Source: Ancylobacter rudongensis
Lineage (GTDB): Bacteria > Pseudomonadota > Alphaproteobacteria > Rhizobiales > Xanthobacteraceae
Direction: 5' to 3'
Assembly: GCF_900100155.1 (NCBI RefSeq)
Contig: NZ_FMTP01000002.1
Location: 620,001 to 684,000, forward strand
Length of the DNA stretch: 64,000 nucleotides
Shown here: positions 51,578-60,485 of the stretch, one piece after another
Numbering within the stretch: the stretch's first letter is position 1
Layout of the letters: every line of letters starts with the position of its first letter
The notes under the pieces: model-generated
Databases searched by the model: none
Told to the model about the DNA's origin: nothing
The model's input: the letters and a program-made list of their open reading frames with translations, nothing else
Made by a program: the position numbers and the translations under genes

Positions 51578-52611
51578 GGGGCGAAACCCTCGGGCACCAG
51601 CGCCGGCGCCTGCCGCATCTCGGCCTGCAGCGTCGCCGTCGGCAAGGCGGCGGGCGGGGCAAAGCCGATCTCGTCGGCAATGAGGTAGAGCGGCCGGCGC
51701 TTCACCTCGGTGAAGATGCGCCCGACATATTCACCGATGACGCCGAGGCTGATGAGCTGCACGCCGGAAACGAACAGCATGCTGACCATGATGGTGGGGA
51801 AGCCGGGCGTCTGAACGCCGAACACCATCGCCTCGCCCAGCAGATACAGGCCATAAAGGCCCGACAACCCGGCCAGCAGGACGCCGGCCAGCGACCACAC
51901 GCGCAGCGGCACCATGGAGAAGGAGGAGAGCCCGTCAATGGCGTAGCGCAGCAGGCGCAGCGTGTTGAACGAGCTCTCGCCGCCGGCGCGCGCGGCGACC
52001 TCGAAGACGACCTCTTCCTGGCGGAAGCCGACCCAGCTGGTGATGCCCTTCATGAAGCGGTTGCGCTCGGGCAGGGCATTGATGGCGTCGACCACGCGGC
52101 GGTCGAACAGGCGGAAATCGCCCGCCCCTTCGGGAATGTCGACGTCGCACAGCGCGTGGAAGAAATGGTAGAAGCCACGCGAGAACAGCCGCCGCGCCAG
52201 CGGATCGGTGCGGCGCGACCGGCGCACCGCCGTCACCATCTGCGCGCCACCCCGCCAGCGCTCGATCATCTCGGGGATGATCTCCGGCGGGTGCTGCAGA
52301 TCGGCATCCATCAGCACCACGATATCACCCACCGCCGCGCGCAGCCCGGCCGCCATCGCCGATTCCTTGCCGAAATTGCGGGCGAAGCGCACAGCCTTGA
52401 TCGCAGGATCCTGCGCGCCGAGCGCCGCCAGTAGCTCGAAACTGCCATCGCGGCTGCCATCATCGACAAAGACAAACTCCCGTCGCAGGCCGGGATAGGC
52501 ATCAAGCGCGGCGCACAGGCGCGCGTGCAGCGCCGCGAGGCATCGCGCCTCATTGTACACGGGCACCACGATCGAGATCAGGCCCGGCCACTTTGGAGAA
52601 GCTGTCGTCAT
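51574..52611 (-). CDS. DPM1/GtrB-like glycosyltransferase family 2
   Basis: The 345-residue enzyme has ISIVVPVYNEARCLAALHARL, EFVFVDDGSRDGSFELL and MDADLQHPPEIIPEMI (DxD-type metal site), then two C-terminal helices (VWSLAGVLLAGLSGLYGLYLL; SMLFVSGVQLISLGVIGEYVG). This layout loads a sugar from a UDP-sugar onto undecaprenyl phosphate at the inner face. It is the first gene of the GT2-ArnT-GtrA group, divergent from the YdjC deacetylase. FlmF2 of Francisella and LgmA of Bordetella are of this kind. Confidence 0.9.
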   Translation of the reverse strand: MTTASPKWPGLISIVVPVYNEARCLAALHARLCAALDAYPGLRREFVFVDDGSRDGSFELLAALGAQDPAIKAVRFARNFGKESAMAAGLRAAVGDIVVLMDADLQHPPEIIPEMIERWRGGAQMVTAVRRSRRTDPLARRLFSRGFYHFFHALCDVDIPEGAGDFRLFDRRVVDAINALPERNRFMKGITSWVGFRQEEVVFEVAARAGGESSFNTLRLLRYAIDGLSSFSMVPLRVWSLAGVLLAGLSGLYGLYLLGEAMVFGVQTPGFPTIMVSMLFVSGVQLISLGVIGEYVGRIFTEVKRRPLYLIADEIGFAPPAALPTATLQAEMRQAPALVPEGFAP

Positions 52612-52738
52612 GATTTCAAGCTGATTTTACTTGATAAAAGCCGCACTGGCAGCGATGTTTACGTGAGGTAAGACGCTATTCCCTATAGTAAACACACGGC
52701 CAACTTTCGCGAAGCTTGCATGGACGTAGGAGCCGATT

Positions 52739-53653
52739 GTGCTCTTTGTTTGTCGGGCACGCACAGAGGGAAACACTCTGAAACCCATTGTCATCTGCGC
52801 CGACGACTACGGTTTGAGCGACGGCGTCAGCGCCGCCATCGAAGAGCTGATCGCGTGCGGCCGGCTCTCGGCCACCGGCGCAATGACCGGATTGCCGGGC
52901 TGGAAGCGGAGGGCCGCCGGGCTCAAGGCGCTTGTTGCCGAGCATCCCACCGATATCGGCCTGCATCTCACCCTCACCGGCCAGCGACCCCTGACCCGCG
53001 CGTGCGGACTGGCGCGGGACGGGCGACTGCCGGAGATCGGGCCGCTGGTCCTGCGCGCGCTTGCCGGGGCCCTGCCGCGCGCGGCGCTGGCGGAAGAGTT
53101 GCGCGCCCAGCTTGACGCCTTCGAGGATGAATGGGGAGCGCCGCCCGATTTCGTCGACGGCCACCAGCACGCCCATGCGCTGCCAGGCATCCGCGAGATC
53201 GTCATCGCCGAGATGGCGGCCCGCTATCGCGGGCGCCTGCCTTGGCTGCGCAACTGCACCGAGCCCGCCTCATGGGCCCGCCAGCGCCGGCTCGGCCTGC
53301 GCAAGGCACTGGTCGTCGGCACCCTCGCCGCCGGCAGCGCAGGGCGGGCGGCCCGGGCCGGCATCGCGAGCAATGACAGTTTTCGCGGCCTCTACGGCTT
53401 CACCGATGACCCGCCTTATCGCGAGGTTTTTCAGGCGAGCCTCGAAGGGCTGGGGCAGCGCGTGCTGGTGCACTGCCATCCCGGCCATGTCGACGCGGAA
53501 CTGCGCCGGCTCGACCCGCTGCTGGAGCCGCGCACAAGGGAATACACCTATCTCAGCTCCGGCGAATGCGGGGAAGACCTTGAACGTGCCGGCGTCCGGC
53601 CCGCCCGCTTCCGCGAGACCGGGCCGAGGCCAGGATCACTCGCGGGCCACTGA
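52739..53653 (+). CDS. YdjC/ChbG/HpnK-family carbohydrate deacetylase (NaxD-like)
   Basis: The 304-residue deacetylase has the YdjC motif set: IVICADDYGLSDGVSAAIEEL (metal Asp), DIGLHLTLTG (His), FVDGHQHAHALPGI (His pair) and LVHCHPGHVDAEL. NaxD of Francisella belongs to this family and removes the acetyl group from undecaprenyl phosphate-GalNAc. The GTG at 52739 follows TAGGAG by 6 nt. It is divergent from the GT2 gene across 127 bp of AT-rich sequence, which probably holds both promoters. The 3' end overlaps the convergent DUF983 gene by 18 bp. Confidence 0.88.
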   Translation: MLFVCRARTEGNTLKPIVICADDYGLSDGVSAAIEELIACGRLSATGAMTGLPGWKRRAAGLKALVAEHPTDIGLHLTLTGQRPLTRACGLARDGRLPEIGPLVLRALAGALPRAALAEELRAQLDAFEDEWGAPPDFVDGHQHAHALPGIREIVIAEMAARYRGRLPWLRNCTEPASWARQRRLGLRKALVVGTLAAGSAGRAARAGIASNDSFRGLYGFTDDPPYREVFQASLEGLGQRVLVHCHPGHVDAELRRLDPLLEPRTREYTYLSSGECGEDLERAGVRPARFRETGPRPGSLAGH

Positions 53654-54106
53654 GGCGGCAGGCGGGGTCTCGTCGGCCATGACGAGGCGACCTTCCTCGG
53701 CCTTGTAGTAGAATTGGCTGGCCACCATCCAGCCCTTGAGCGGGCGCAGCGGCGGGATGCAGGTCAGCAGCAGCACCGGCAGGGTGGTGACGAGGTGAAC
53801 CCAATAGGGCGCCTGGAACGCCACCTCCAGCCACAGGCCGAAGATCACCGCCGGCACGCAGACGAAGCAGATGACGAAGAAGGCCGGCCCGTCCGCAGGA
53901 TCGGCAAAGGAATAATCGAGGCCGCAGACCTCGCAGCGGGGCGCCAACTTCAGGAACCCGTCGAACAGCTTGCCCTCGCCGCAGCGCGGGCAGCAGGCCC
54001 GCATCCCGCACTCAAAGGGCGACAGCCTGGGATAATGGCGGTCCGCCACCGGCACGGAGGGCAGACGGACGGACGGAAGCGGCACGGTCGAGGAACGGAC
54101 GGACAT
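53636..54106 (-). CDS. DUF983 family membrane protein
   Basis: The 156-residue product has the DUF983 layout. CCPRCGEGKLFDGFLKLAPRCEVCGLDYSFADP forms a zinc-ribbon-like part, and two helices follow (FFVICFVCVPAVIFGLWLEV; VHLVTTLPVLLLTCIPPLRPLKG). Function is unknown; members often lie near cytochrome oxidase or NUDIX genes, but neither is close here. AGGAG stands 8 nt before the ATG at 54106. Confidence 0.87.
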   Translation of the reverse strand: MSVRSSTVPLPSVRLPSVPVADRHYPRLSPFECGMRACCPRCGEGKLFDGFLKLAPRCEVCGLDYSFADPADGPAFFVICFVCVPAVIFGLWLEVAFQAPYWVHLVTTLPVLLLTCIPPLRPLKGWMVASQFYYKAEEGRLVMADETPPAASVARE

Positions 54107-54180
54107 GGCGGCACTCCTGCACGCCCGCACACCGACTGCGCGCGACGTTGCAGTCAAAAAATAGTCAGTCAGCATTCAAT

Positions 54181-54213
54181 GTCAATACAATCCAGTATTG
54201 AATGGATATTGAC
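54181..54213. promoter_or_regulatory. Nested inverted repeat between divergent genes
   Basis: Outer arms GTCAATA (54181-54187) and TATTGAC (54207-54213) enclose inner arms CAATAC (54183-54188) and GTATTG (54195-54200). The site is AT-rich, lies between the DUF983 gene and the 70-aa gene, and looks like an operator for a dimeric regulator. The regulator is not apparent. Confidence 0.45.
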
Positions 54214-54346
54214 TGCATTCACCAGTCGATTTGCAGAGAGTGCTCACCGCTGGAACCGGTAATAGGAGCGGGTCATTAACCAATTGCGGGCATGTTTCCG
54301 GGGATAAACGCCACGGCGATTCGCCGAACATGAGTCCCGAAGTCGC

Positions 54347-54559
54347 ATGAGTAACGTTGTTCCGTTCCCCGTCCGCGTCCCCGCTCCCGAGAATGAGGGC
54401 GAGTTCGACATCGACCTCCTCACCGCCGTCGATGTCGCCATACGCGATCTGCGCGACATCGCTTTCCGGCTGCGGGGCGATGCAAGCGGGCAGGAACAGG
54501 CGCATGAATGCCTCGACATGCTGACCCGCGCGCTGGAAAACGCCCGCGCCCAGGGATGA
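54347..54559 (+). CDS. Small acidic hypothetical protein (70 aa)
   Basis: The product MSNVVPFPVRVPAPENEGEF... continues with a helical segment DLLTAVDVAIRDLRDIAFRLRG and ends QEQAHECLDMLTRALENARA. The regular heptad of hydrophobic residues suggests a helical bundle or dimer, with no membrane segment. I recognise no family; codon bias supports it being real. No clear Shine-Dalgarno precedes it. Confidence 0.65.
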   Translation: MSNVVPFPVRVPAPENEGEFDIDLLTAVDVAIRDLRDIAFRLRGDASGQEQAHECLDMLTRALENARAQG

Positions 54560-54588
54560 GCCGTTCCAAGCGGGGGTGGCCTGGTCGC

Positions 54589-55263
54589 TCAGCCGATCAA
54601 CTGGTGCAGCAGGAACAGCCCGGCCTTGATGAAGGCCCAGATCACGCCCGAGACGACGCCTATCGAGGCGATGGCCACGGCCATGCCCGCGAGGATCCAC
54701 ACCCCGTCGCGCTCCAGGATGCCGAGCGCGAGGATGCAGATGGCCAACGCCGGTAGCATGTTGCCGAGCGGAATTGGCAGCACCAGAATCAGCGCCAGCA
54801 CGCAGCACATCACCCCGATGATGTTCTCCGCCGGCGGGTGCGCCAACACGCCGAGGCGGGGGCGCAGCAGTTTTTCCGCCCGCGCTAGCCAAGGCGCCGC
54901 CTTGGCGACGAAGGCGGCGAAATCCTTGCGGGCAATAGATCGTCGGGCGATGATCGGCGGCAGCCAGGGCGACCAGCCGAGCGCGAGCTGGGCGGTAAGG
55001 AACACCAGCGGCGCGCCGAGCACGGAGGAGGTGCCCGGCGGGGTGGGAAGCACGTTGGGCAGCGCGAAGATCAGCATCAGCGGCCCGAAGGCGCGCTCCT
55101 GCATCACCTTCAGCAAATCGCCCACCGCGATGCGCTCGCGCGTTTCATCCGCCGCAATGGCGCTCAGCACCTCGGACAGGCGCAGGGTCTCGTCTGACCC
55201 ATCGGTCTGTCGGGCCTCGGCACAGTCGTCGGTCGGCGGTGGGGAAAGCACGGCGGGCGACAC
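54589..55263 (-). CDS. exoD: ExoD family exopolysaccharide-related membrane protein
   Basis: The 224-residue product matches ExoD: VGDLLKVMQERAFGPLMLIFALPNVLPTPPGTSSVLG, then RRSIARKDFAAFVAKAAPWL and two C-terminal membrane helices. ExoD affects succinoglycan production and alkaline sensitivity in Sinorhizobium. A GTG at 55263 directly abuts GGGAGGA, so initiation at the GTG at 55251 is possible. It converges with the 70-aa gene. Confidence 0.87.
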   Translation of the reverse strand: MSPAVLSPPPTDDCAEARQTDGSDETLRLSEVLSAIAADETRERIAVGDLLKVMQERAFGPLMLIFALPNVLPTPPGTSSVLGAPLVFLTAQLALGWSPWLPPIIARRSIARKDFAAFVAKAAPWLARAEKLLRPRLGVLAHPPAENIIGVMCCVLALILVLPIPLGNMLPALAICILALGILERDGVWILAGMAVAIASIGVVSGVIWAFIKAGLFLLHQLIG

Positions 55264-55431
55264 TCCTCCCGGGGAAACTGGGGACCGGAAGCGCGCCCTG
55301 CCCGCCGCAGGACGGGAAAAGCGACGGACGCACCCAGATCAGCCCCATACGGGACCTTGGCTTCACATAGGGACGGAAGATGACAATGACCAGACGCGGC
55401 GGCCCCGAAGCCGCCTCCGGATCGGGCCCGC

Positions 55432-55539
55432 TCAGGTCCAGCTGAACAGGAACGCCCCGACGGCCACAAGCGTGATGACCACCACGGCGATCGAGTGCTT
55501 CATCGTCCAATTGTGCAGCGTCACGGCGTCGTCCCTCAT
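55432..55539 (-). CDS. Possible 35-aa single-helix membrane peptide
   Basis: The frame reads MRDDAVTLHNWTMKHSIAV and continues VVITLVAVGAFLFSWT before a stop. It has a short charged and aromatic head and one membrane helix, the look of a real small membrane protein. The Shine-Dalgarno (GGATG) is weak. It lies in the promoter region between the exoD gene and the Hsp70 gene. Confidence 0.4.
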   Translation of the reverse strand: MRDDAVTLHNWTMKHSIAVVVITLVAVGAFLFSWT

Positions 55540-55647
55540 GAATGTCATCCAGCTGTGGCGCCTCCGGCGGGCAACGTCAACATCATGTCAGTTGAAGATG
55601 CCGGGCGAAGCCTCTAGGAAGGCGCCCCTTCCGGCGGGAGCCATCCG

Positions 55648-56949
55648 ATGACATTTTGCGGCCTCGACTTCGGCACGTCCAATACCACGCTGGCCTTCTG
55701 GCGCAGCGGCGGCCCGGTGCTGGCCGCGCTGGAAGACGGCAGGGACACGGTGCCGAGCGCCGTGTTCTACGACCGGCAGGGCCACCTCAGTATCGGCCGG
55801 GCGGCCATGGCGCGCTATGTCGAGGGCGAGGACGGGCGGCTCATGCGCTCGCTCAAGGCGGTGCTGGGCAGCGCACTGATCGAGGAAAAGACCCAGATCG
55901 GCCGCCGTGCCATCGGTTTCCGCGAGGTGATTGCCGATTATCTCCGCGCGGTGAAGGCGCGGGCGGAGGCGGATGCCGGCACGGGCTTGACCAGCGTCGT
56001 TCTCGGACGGCCGGTGTTCTTCGTCGATGACGACGCGCCCGCCAACCGCAAGGCCGAGGAGACGCTGCGCGCCATTGCCGCCGATATCGGTTTTCACGAG
56101 GTCTCCACCCAGTTCGAGCCCATCGCCGCCGCGCTCGACTATGAGCAGCAGGTGGCGGGCGAGGAAATCGCGCTGATCGCCGATATCGGCGGTGGCACCT
56201 CGGACTTTTCCATCGTCCGCCTCGGCGCGCTGCGCCGGGAGCGCGAGGACCGCGCCAGCGACATCCTCGCCAATGACGGTGTGCGCATCGGAGGCACCGA
56301 TTTCGACCGCACGCTGAGCCTTGGCGCGCTCATGCCGCTGCTCGGCTATCGCAGCCCGATGAAGCGCCCTGGCCGTGACGTGCCGAGCGGCTATTTCCAC
56401 GAACTCGCGACCTGGTCGAGCATCAACCGGCTCTACACGCCCAAGACCGTACGCGAGCTCAACGAGGTTCGCCGCGAGGCGGCCGAGCCGCACCGGGTCG
56501 AGCGGCTGATCCGGGTGATCGAGGAGCAGCGCGGCCACACGCTGGCGATGGAGGCCGAAGCAGCCAAAATCGCCCTCGCCGAAGCGGAGGAGGCGCGCGT
56601 CGACCTCGGCTGGCTGGAGGCGGGCCTCTCTGTCGGCCTGACGCCGGCAGAACTCGTCGCTCACACGCAAGGACTGGCCGAGCGCATCGCCCGGCGGGTC
56701 AGCCTCTGCCTCGATCAGGCTGGACTGACGGCGGGCGACATCGACGCGCTGTTTCTCACCGGCGGCTCGACCAGGCTCGCGCATGTGCGTGCGGCCATCC
56801 GCGCCACCGTGCCGCAGGCGCGGGCCATCGACGGCGACACCTTCGGCTCGGTCGGCACCGGCCTCGCTATCGAGGCCGCCCGCCGCTATGGCAGCCGCGA
56901 CGCTGGCAATCTCAGCCGTGGCGCAGGTGGAAGGATTTCGGCCGCGTGA
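55648..56949 (+). CDS. YegD-like Hsp70-family protein
   Basis: The 433-residue product has the actin/Hsp70 ATPase fold: GLDFGTSNTTLAFWR, ADIGGGTSDFSIVRLGALR and LFLTGGSTRLAHVRAAI, the three phosphate and adenosine motifs. It lacks the substrate-binding domain of DnaK, as does E. coli YegD. Cellular role is unknown. GGGAG stands 8 nt before the ATG. The 3' end overlaps the convergent aldehyde dehydrogenase by 38 bp. Confidence 0.88.
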   Translation: MTFCGLDFGTSNTTLAFWRSGGPVLAALEDGRDTVPSAVFYDRQGHLSIGRAAMARYVEGEDGRLMRSLKAVLGSALIEEKTQIGRRAIGFREVIADYLRAVKARAEADAGTGLTSVVLGRPVFFVDDDAPANRKAEETLRAIAADIGFHEVSTQFEPIAAALDYEQQVAGEEIALIADIGGGTSDFSIVRLGALRREREDRASDILANDGVRIGGTDFDRTLSLGALMPLLGYRSPMKRPGRDVPSGYFHELATWSSINRLYTPKTVRELNEVRREAAEPHRVERLIRVIEEQRGHTLAMEAEAAKIALAEAEEARVDLGWLEAGLSVGLTPAELVAHTQGLAERIARRVSLCLDQAGLTAGDIDALFLTGGSTRLAHVRAAIRATVPQARAIDGDTFGSVGTGLAIEAARRYGSRDAGNLSRGAGGRISAA

Positions 56950-58297
56950 GCATCTCGAAGCCGATGCGCGAGAGCGAAGCGCCGCGCCCGGTCTCCTTCA
57001 CCCCGGTCCAGGCGAGGCCCGGGTCGAGATAGTCGCAGCGGTTCATGAATACCGTCCCGGTCTCGATCTCCCCGCCGAGCCGCTCGGCGGCCTCAAGGTC
57101 GGTGGTCCAGACCGAGGCGGTGAGGCCGTAGACGCTGTCATTCATCAGCGCCAGCGCTTCCTCGTCGCCCTTCACCTTCATGATGCCGACCACCGGGCCG
57201 AAACTCTCCTCCCGCATCACCGACATGGTGTGATCGACCCCGGTCAGCACCTGCGGGGCGAGATAGGGCGTGCCCTCGCGATCGGCCGGGAAGGCGACGG
57301 GGTCGATATGGGCCGTCGCGCCCCGGTCGACCGCCTCGCGGATCTGGCCGCGGATGAGATCGGCGAAGCGCTTCTGCGCCATCGGTCCGAGCGTCGTCGC
57401 CTCATCGAGCGGATTGCCAAGCACATATTGAGACGTCAGGTCGACGAAACCGGCGACGAAGCGGTCATAGAGGCTCTCATGCACATAGATGCGCTCGATG
57501 CCGCAGCAGCACTGGCCGGAATTGTAGAAGGCGCCATCCACCAGATTGGCGACGGCGAAATCGAGATCGGCATCGGCGCGCACATAGGCCGGATCCTTGC
57601 CGCCGAGTTCCAGCCCCAACGGGGTGAAGGTTCCCGCCGCCGCCCGTTCGATGGCGAGCCCGCCTTCCACCGAGCCGGTGAAATTGACGAAGTCCACCGC
57701 GCCCGAGCCGATCAGCCGCGAGGTCTGCTCATGCGTAAGGACGAGATTGGCGAACAGCGCCGGCAGCAGCCCGGCGCGGTCCATCGCCATCTGGAACCGC
57801 TCGCCGACGAGGATGGTCTGCGCGGCATGCTTGAGCAGCACGGCATTGCCGGCGATCAGCGCCGGGGCGATGGTGTTCACCGCCGTGAGATAGGGGTAGT
57901 TCCACGGCGCTACCACCAGCACCAGACCGAGCGGGTCGCGCCTGATGTAGCGGGTGAAGCCGGGGCGGGCGTCGTGCGGGATGAGCGGGGCCAGCGCTTC
58001 CTCCGCCATCTCCGCGACGTAGCGTACCCGCTCCTCGAAGCCGCCGAATTCGCCGCCATAACGCACCGGGCGACCCATCTGCTGGGCGAGTTCGGGCACG
58101 ATCTCCTGGTTCATCGCCAGCATGGCGTCGAGAAAGCGCAGTACATGAGCGGTTCGCTCGGCGATCGGCACCCGCCGCCAGTCGCGCTGCGCCGCACGGG
58201 CACTCGCCACCGCCCGCGCAATTGCCGCCTCGGTGGCGGCCGGACGGCGGGCCAGCTCCGACCCGTCGATCGGCGAAATACACACAATGTCGCTCAT
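56912..58297 (-). CDS. Aldehyde dehydrogenase family protein
   Basis: The 461-residue enzyme oxidises an aldehyde to an acid with NAD(P). It has VVAPWNYPYLTAVN, the NAD-binding VNFTGSVEGG, catalytic Glu in GLELGGKDPAYV and catalytic Cys in NSGQCCCGIERIYV, followed by EESFGPVVGI. Substrate is not obvious. The ATG at 58297 gives the family start. Confidence 0.92.
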   Translation of the reverse strand: MSDIVCISPIDGSELARRPAATEAAIARAVASARAAQRDWRRVPIAERTAHVLRFLDAMLAMNQEIVPELAQQMGRPVRYGGEFGGFEERVRYVAEMAEEALAPLIPHDARPGFTRYIRRDPLGLVLVVAPWNYPYLTAVNTIAPALIAGNAVLLKHAAQTILVGERFQMAMDRAGLLPALFANLVLTHEQTSRLIGSGAVDFVNFTGSVEGGLAIERAAAGTFTPLGLELGGKDPAYVRADADLDFAVANLVDGAFYNSGQCCCGIERIYVHESLYDRFVAGFVDLTSQYVLGNPLDEATTLGPMAQKRFADLIRGQIREAVDRGATAHIDPVAFPADREGTPYLAPQVLTGVDHTMSVMREESFGPVVGIMKVKGDEEALALMNDSVYGLTASVWTTDLEAAERLGGEIETGTVFMNRCDYLDPGLAWTGVKETGRGASLSRIGFEMLTRPKSFHLRHG

Positions 58298-58484
58298 GTT
58301 GCACCCAGGCCCAGTCACGCAGATGGTGTTCCGAAAGGCAGGAAGATATAAGATACCGTCACTTCGTACAGCCTGCGGGATTCAACCAGATTTGGTAATC
58401 TTGGGGTGACGAACGATCGGACGTCGCTTAATTCGCCCAGATTCGGACCAAACGGTCTTATTATACCCCCAGCCTGTGCCCAAG

Positions 58485-60029
58485 ATGCGTCACGATCCCG
58501 GTGCCCCACCCTCCGATCCCCCTTCTGACCATGGTCGGTATGCCGCGATGAAGCCGAACAAGTCGAGCGTGTCGCCGCTGGGGCCGCGAATTGTCGCCCG
58601 CACCGCGCGGGGCGAACATGAGGATATGTTCGACCTTGCGCCGATCTCGCTGTGGCTGGAGGATTTCAGCGCGGTGCGCGAGCTCTTCGATCGCTGGCGC
58701 GCCGAGGGCGTCACCTCGCTGCGCGACCATCTGCGCGGCCATCCGGACCGTGTGGCCGAGTGCTCGGCGCGTATCAAAGTGCTGCAGGTCAACCAGCGCA
58801 CGCTCACCCTGTTCGAGGCGAGTAGCCTGTCCCACCTCGTCGCCAATCTCGACAAGGTCTTTCGCGACGACATGCTCGTGACCCATATCGAGGAATTGTC
58901 GCAGCTCTGGGACGGGCATACGAGCTTTTCCAGCCAGGCCGTCAACTACACGCTGAGCGGCGAGCGCCTCGACATCCAGCTCAAGGGCATCGTCCTGCCG
59001 GGCTATGAGGAGAGCCTCGGCCGCGTCCTGCTCTCCGCCGAAGATGTCACCGCCCGCGAGACGGCGCGCCGCCAGGCGGCCCATGCGGAGCGCTACGCCC
59101 GAGGGCTGTTCCAGCACTCGCCGGTGTCTCTCTGGGTGGAGGACTTCTCCACCATCAAGCAGCTGATGGATGATCTGCGCTTTCGCGGCATCGATGATTT
59201 CCGCGTCTTCACCGATGTGCACCCGGAATTCGTGCAGCGCTGCGTCAGCGAGATCCGGGTCATCGAGGTCAACCAGCACACGCTGGAGATGTTCGGTGCC
59301 GGCAGCACCGCCGAACTCACCGACAATATGGCCGAGATTTTTCGCGACGACATGCAGCGCCATTTCCGCGAGCAGCTCATCGAGCTGTGGAACGGCCGGC
59401 TCTTTCATACGCGCGAGGTGGTCAACTACACGCTGGGCGGCGAGCTGCTGCATGTCCATCTGCAGTTCTCGGTCCTGCCCGGCCATGAGGACGACTGGTC
59501 GCTGGTGCAGGTTGCGCTTACCGACATCACCGCTCGCAAGAAGGCCGAAGCCTATCTCGAATATCTCGGCAAGCACGATGTGCTGACCAAGCTGTGCAAC
59601 CGCACCTTCTATGTCGACGAACTGAACCGGCTGGAGCGGCGCGGGCCGTTCCCGGTCACGGTGATCATGATCCACCTCAACGATCTGAAGAAGGTGAACG
59701 ACCATCTCGGCCAGGCCGCCGGCGACATGCTGCTGCGCCGGGCCGGCGAGATCATCGCCAAGGCGGTGGACCCGCAGCACTGCGCCGCCCGCATCGCCGG
59801 CAACGAATTCGCCGTGCTGCTGCCGGGGGTCGATGCGGAAGCGGGGCATGCGGTGATGGAGAACATCCGCGAGCTGGCGGTGCTTAACAACCAGTTCTAT
59901 TCGGCCAGCACGCTCAGCCTGTCGCTCGGCCTCGCCACCAGTACGCCGGGCGAGCGGCTGGAAACGGTGGTCCGCCGGGCCGAGGCGGGAATGGCCGAGG
60001 ACCGGCGCCCGTCCGACCCCGGCCTTTGA
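58485..60029 (+). CDS. Duplicated PAS-like sensor with degenerate GGDEF domain
   Basis: The product (514 residues from this ATG) has two copies of one sensor module (about 50-190 and 205-350), sharing ISLWLEDFS/VSLWVEDFS, VNQRTLTLF/VNQHTLEMF, IFRDDM and VNYTLSGE/VNYTLGGE. They look like PAS domains with an N-terminal cap. A GGDEF domain follows (about 360-510, HDVLTKLCNRTFYVDEL), but the GGDEF signature reads AGNEF. The D-to-N change at the metal-binding position should weaken or abolish diguanylate cyclase activity, and no RxxD inhibitory site precedes it. It may be a c-di-GMP or GTP sensor. A GTG at 58476 and an ATG at 58548 are alternative starts. Confidence 0.85.
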   Translation: MRHDPGAPPSDPPSDHGRYAAMKPNKSSVSPLGPRIVARTARGEHEDMFDLAPISLWLEDFSAVRELFDRWRAEGVTSLRDHLRGHPDRVAECSARIKVLQVNQRTLTLFEASSLSHLVANLDKVFRDDMLVTHIEELSQLWDGHTSFSSQAVNYTLSGERLDIQLKGIVLPGYEESLGRVLLSAEDVTARETARRQAAHAERYARGLFQHSPVSLWVEDFSTIKQLMDDLRFRGIDDFRVFTDVHPEFVQRCVSEIRVIEVNQHTLEMFGAGSTAELTDNMAEIFRDDMQRHFREQLIELWNGRLFHTREVVNYTLGGELLHVHLQFSVLPGHEDDWSLVQVALTDITARKKAEAYLEYLGKHDVLTKLCNRTFYVDELNRLERRGPFPVTVIMIHLNDLKKVNDHLGQAAGDMLLRRAGEIIAKAVDPQHCAARIAGNEFAVLLPGVDAEAGHAVMENIRELAVLNNQFYSASTLSLSLGLATSTPGERLETVVRRAEAGMAEDRRPSDPGL

Positions 60030-60059
60030 CCCTGGCGCCTGATCGCCGGCAGGCGCCTG

Positions 60060-60485
60060 TCAGGCGCCACCCCGCACGGTCAGGTCTTCCAGCTCGGCCA
60101 GATGCACGAAGCATAGCTTGTTGCCCTCGGGGTCGCGGCCATAGGCGCCGTAATAATCGGGGGCATAGTCCGGCCGCAGGCCCGGCGCGCCTTCATCGAA
60201 GCCGCCATTCTCGACCAGCGCCCGCCAGGCTGCGTCCACCGCCGCCGGCGAGGGCGCGGCGAAGCTCACCTGCGTGCCATTGCCCCAGCTGGCCGGCAGG
60301 CCGTTGAACGGCAGCTGCACGAAGAACTGCGGCCAGCGCCGCCCCGGCATCAGCCACATCGAGCCGGGCGGCCCGCCATCGGAAGGCTCATCGACCCGCT
60401 CCAGCCCAAGCGGCGCCAGCACCGCGTCGTAGAAGGCGGTCAGCCGGTCGAGATCGCGGGCGCCGAGGATGATGTGGCTGAACAT
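60060..60485 (-). CDS. VOC family protein (glyoxalase-like)
   Basis: The 141-residue product is a single VOC domain: FSHIILGARDLDRLTAFYDAVLAPLGLERV at the start and YYGAYGRDPEGNKLCFVH at the end, with the family His and Glu-position residues. AAGGAGG stands 6 nt before the ATG. It converges with the sensor gene across 30 bp. Substrate unknown. Confidence 0.9.
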   Translation of the reverse strand: MFSHIILGARDLDRLTAFYDAVLAPLGLERVDEPSDGGPPGSMWLMPGRRWPQFFVQLPFNGLPASWGNGTQVSFAAPSPAAVDAAWRALVENGGFDEGAPGLRPDYAPDYYGAYGRDPEGNKLCFVHLAELEDLTVRGGA

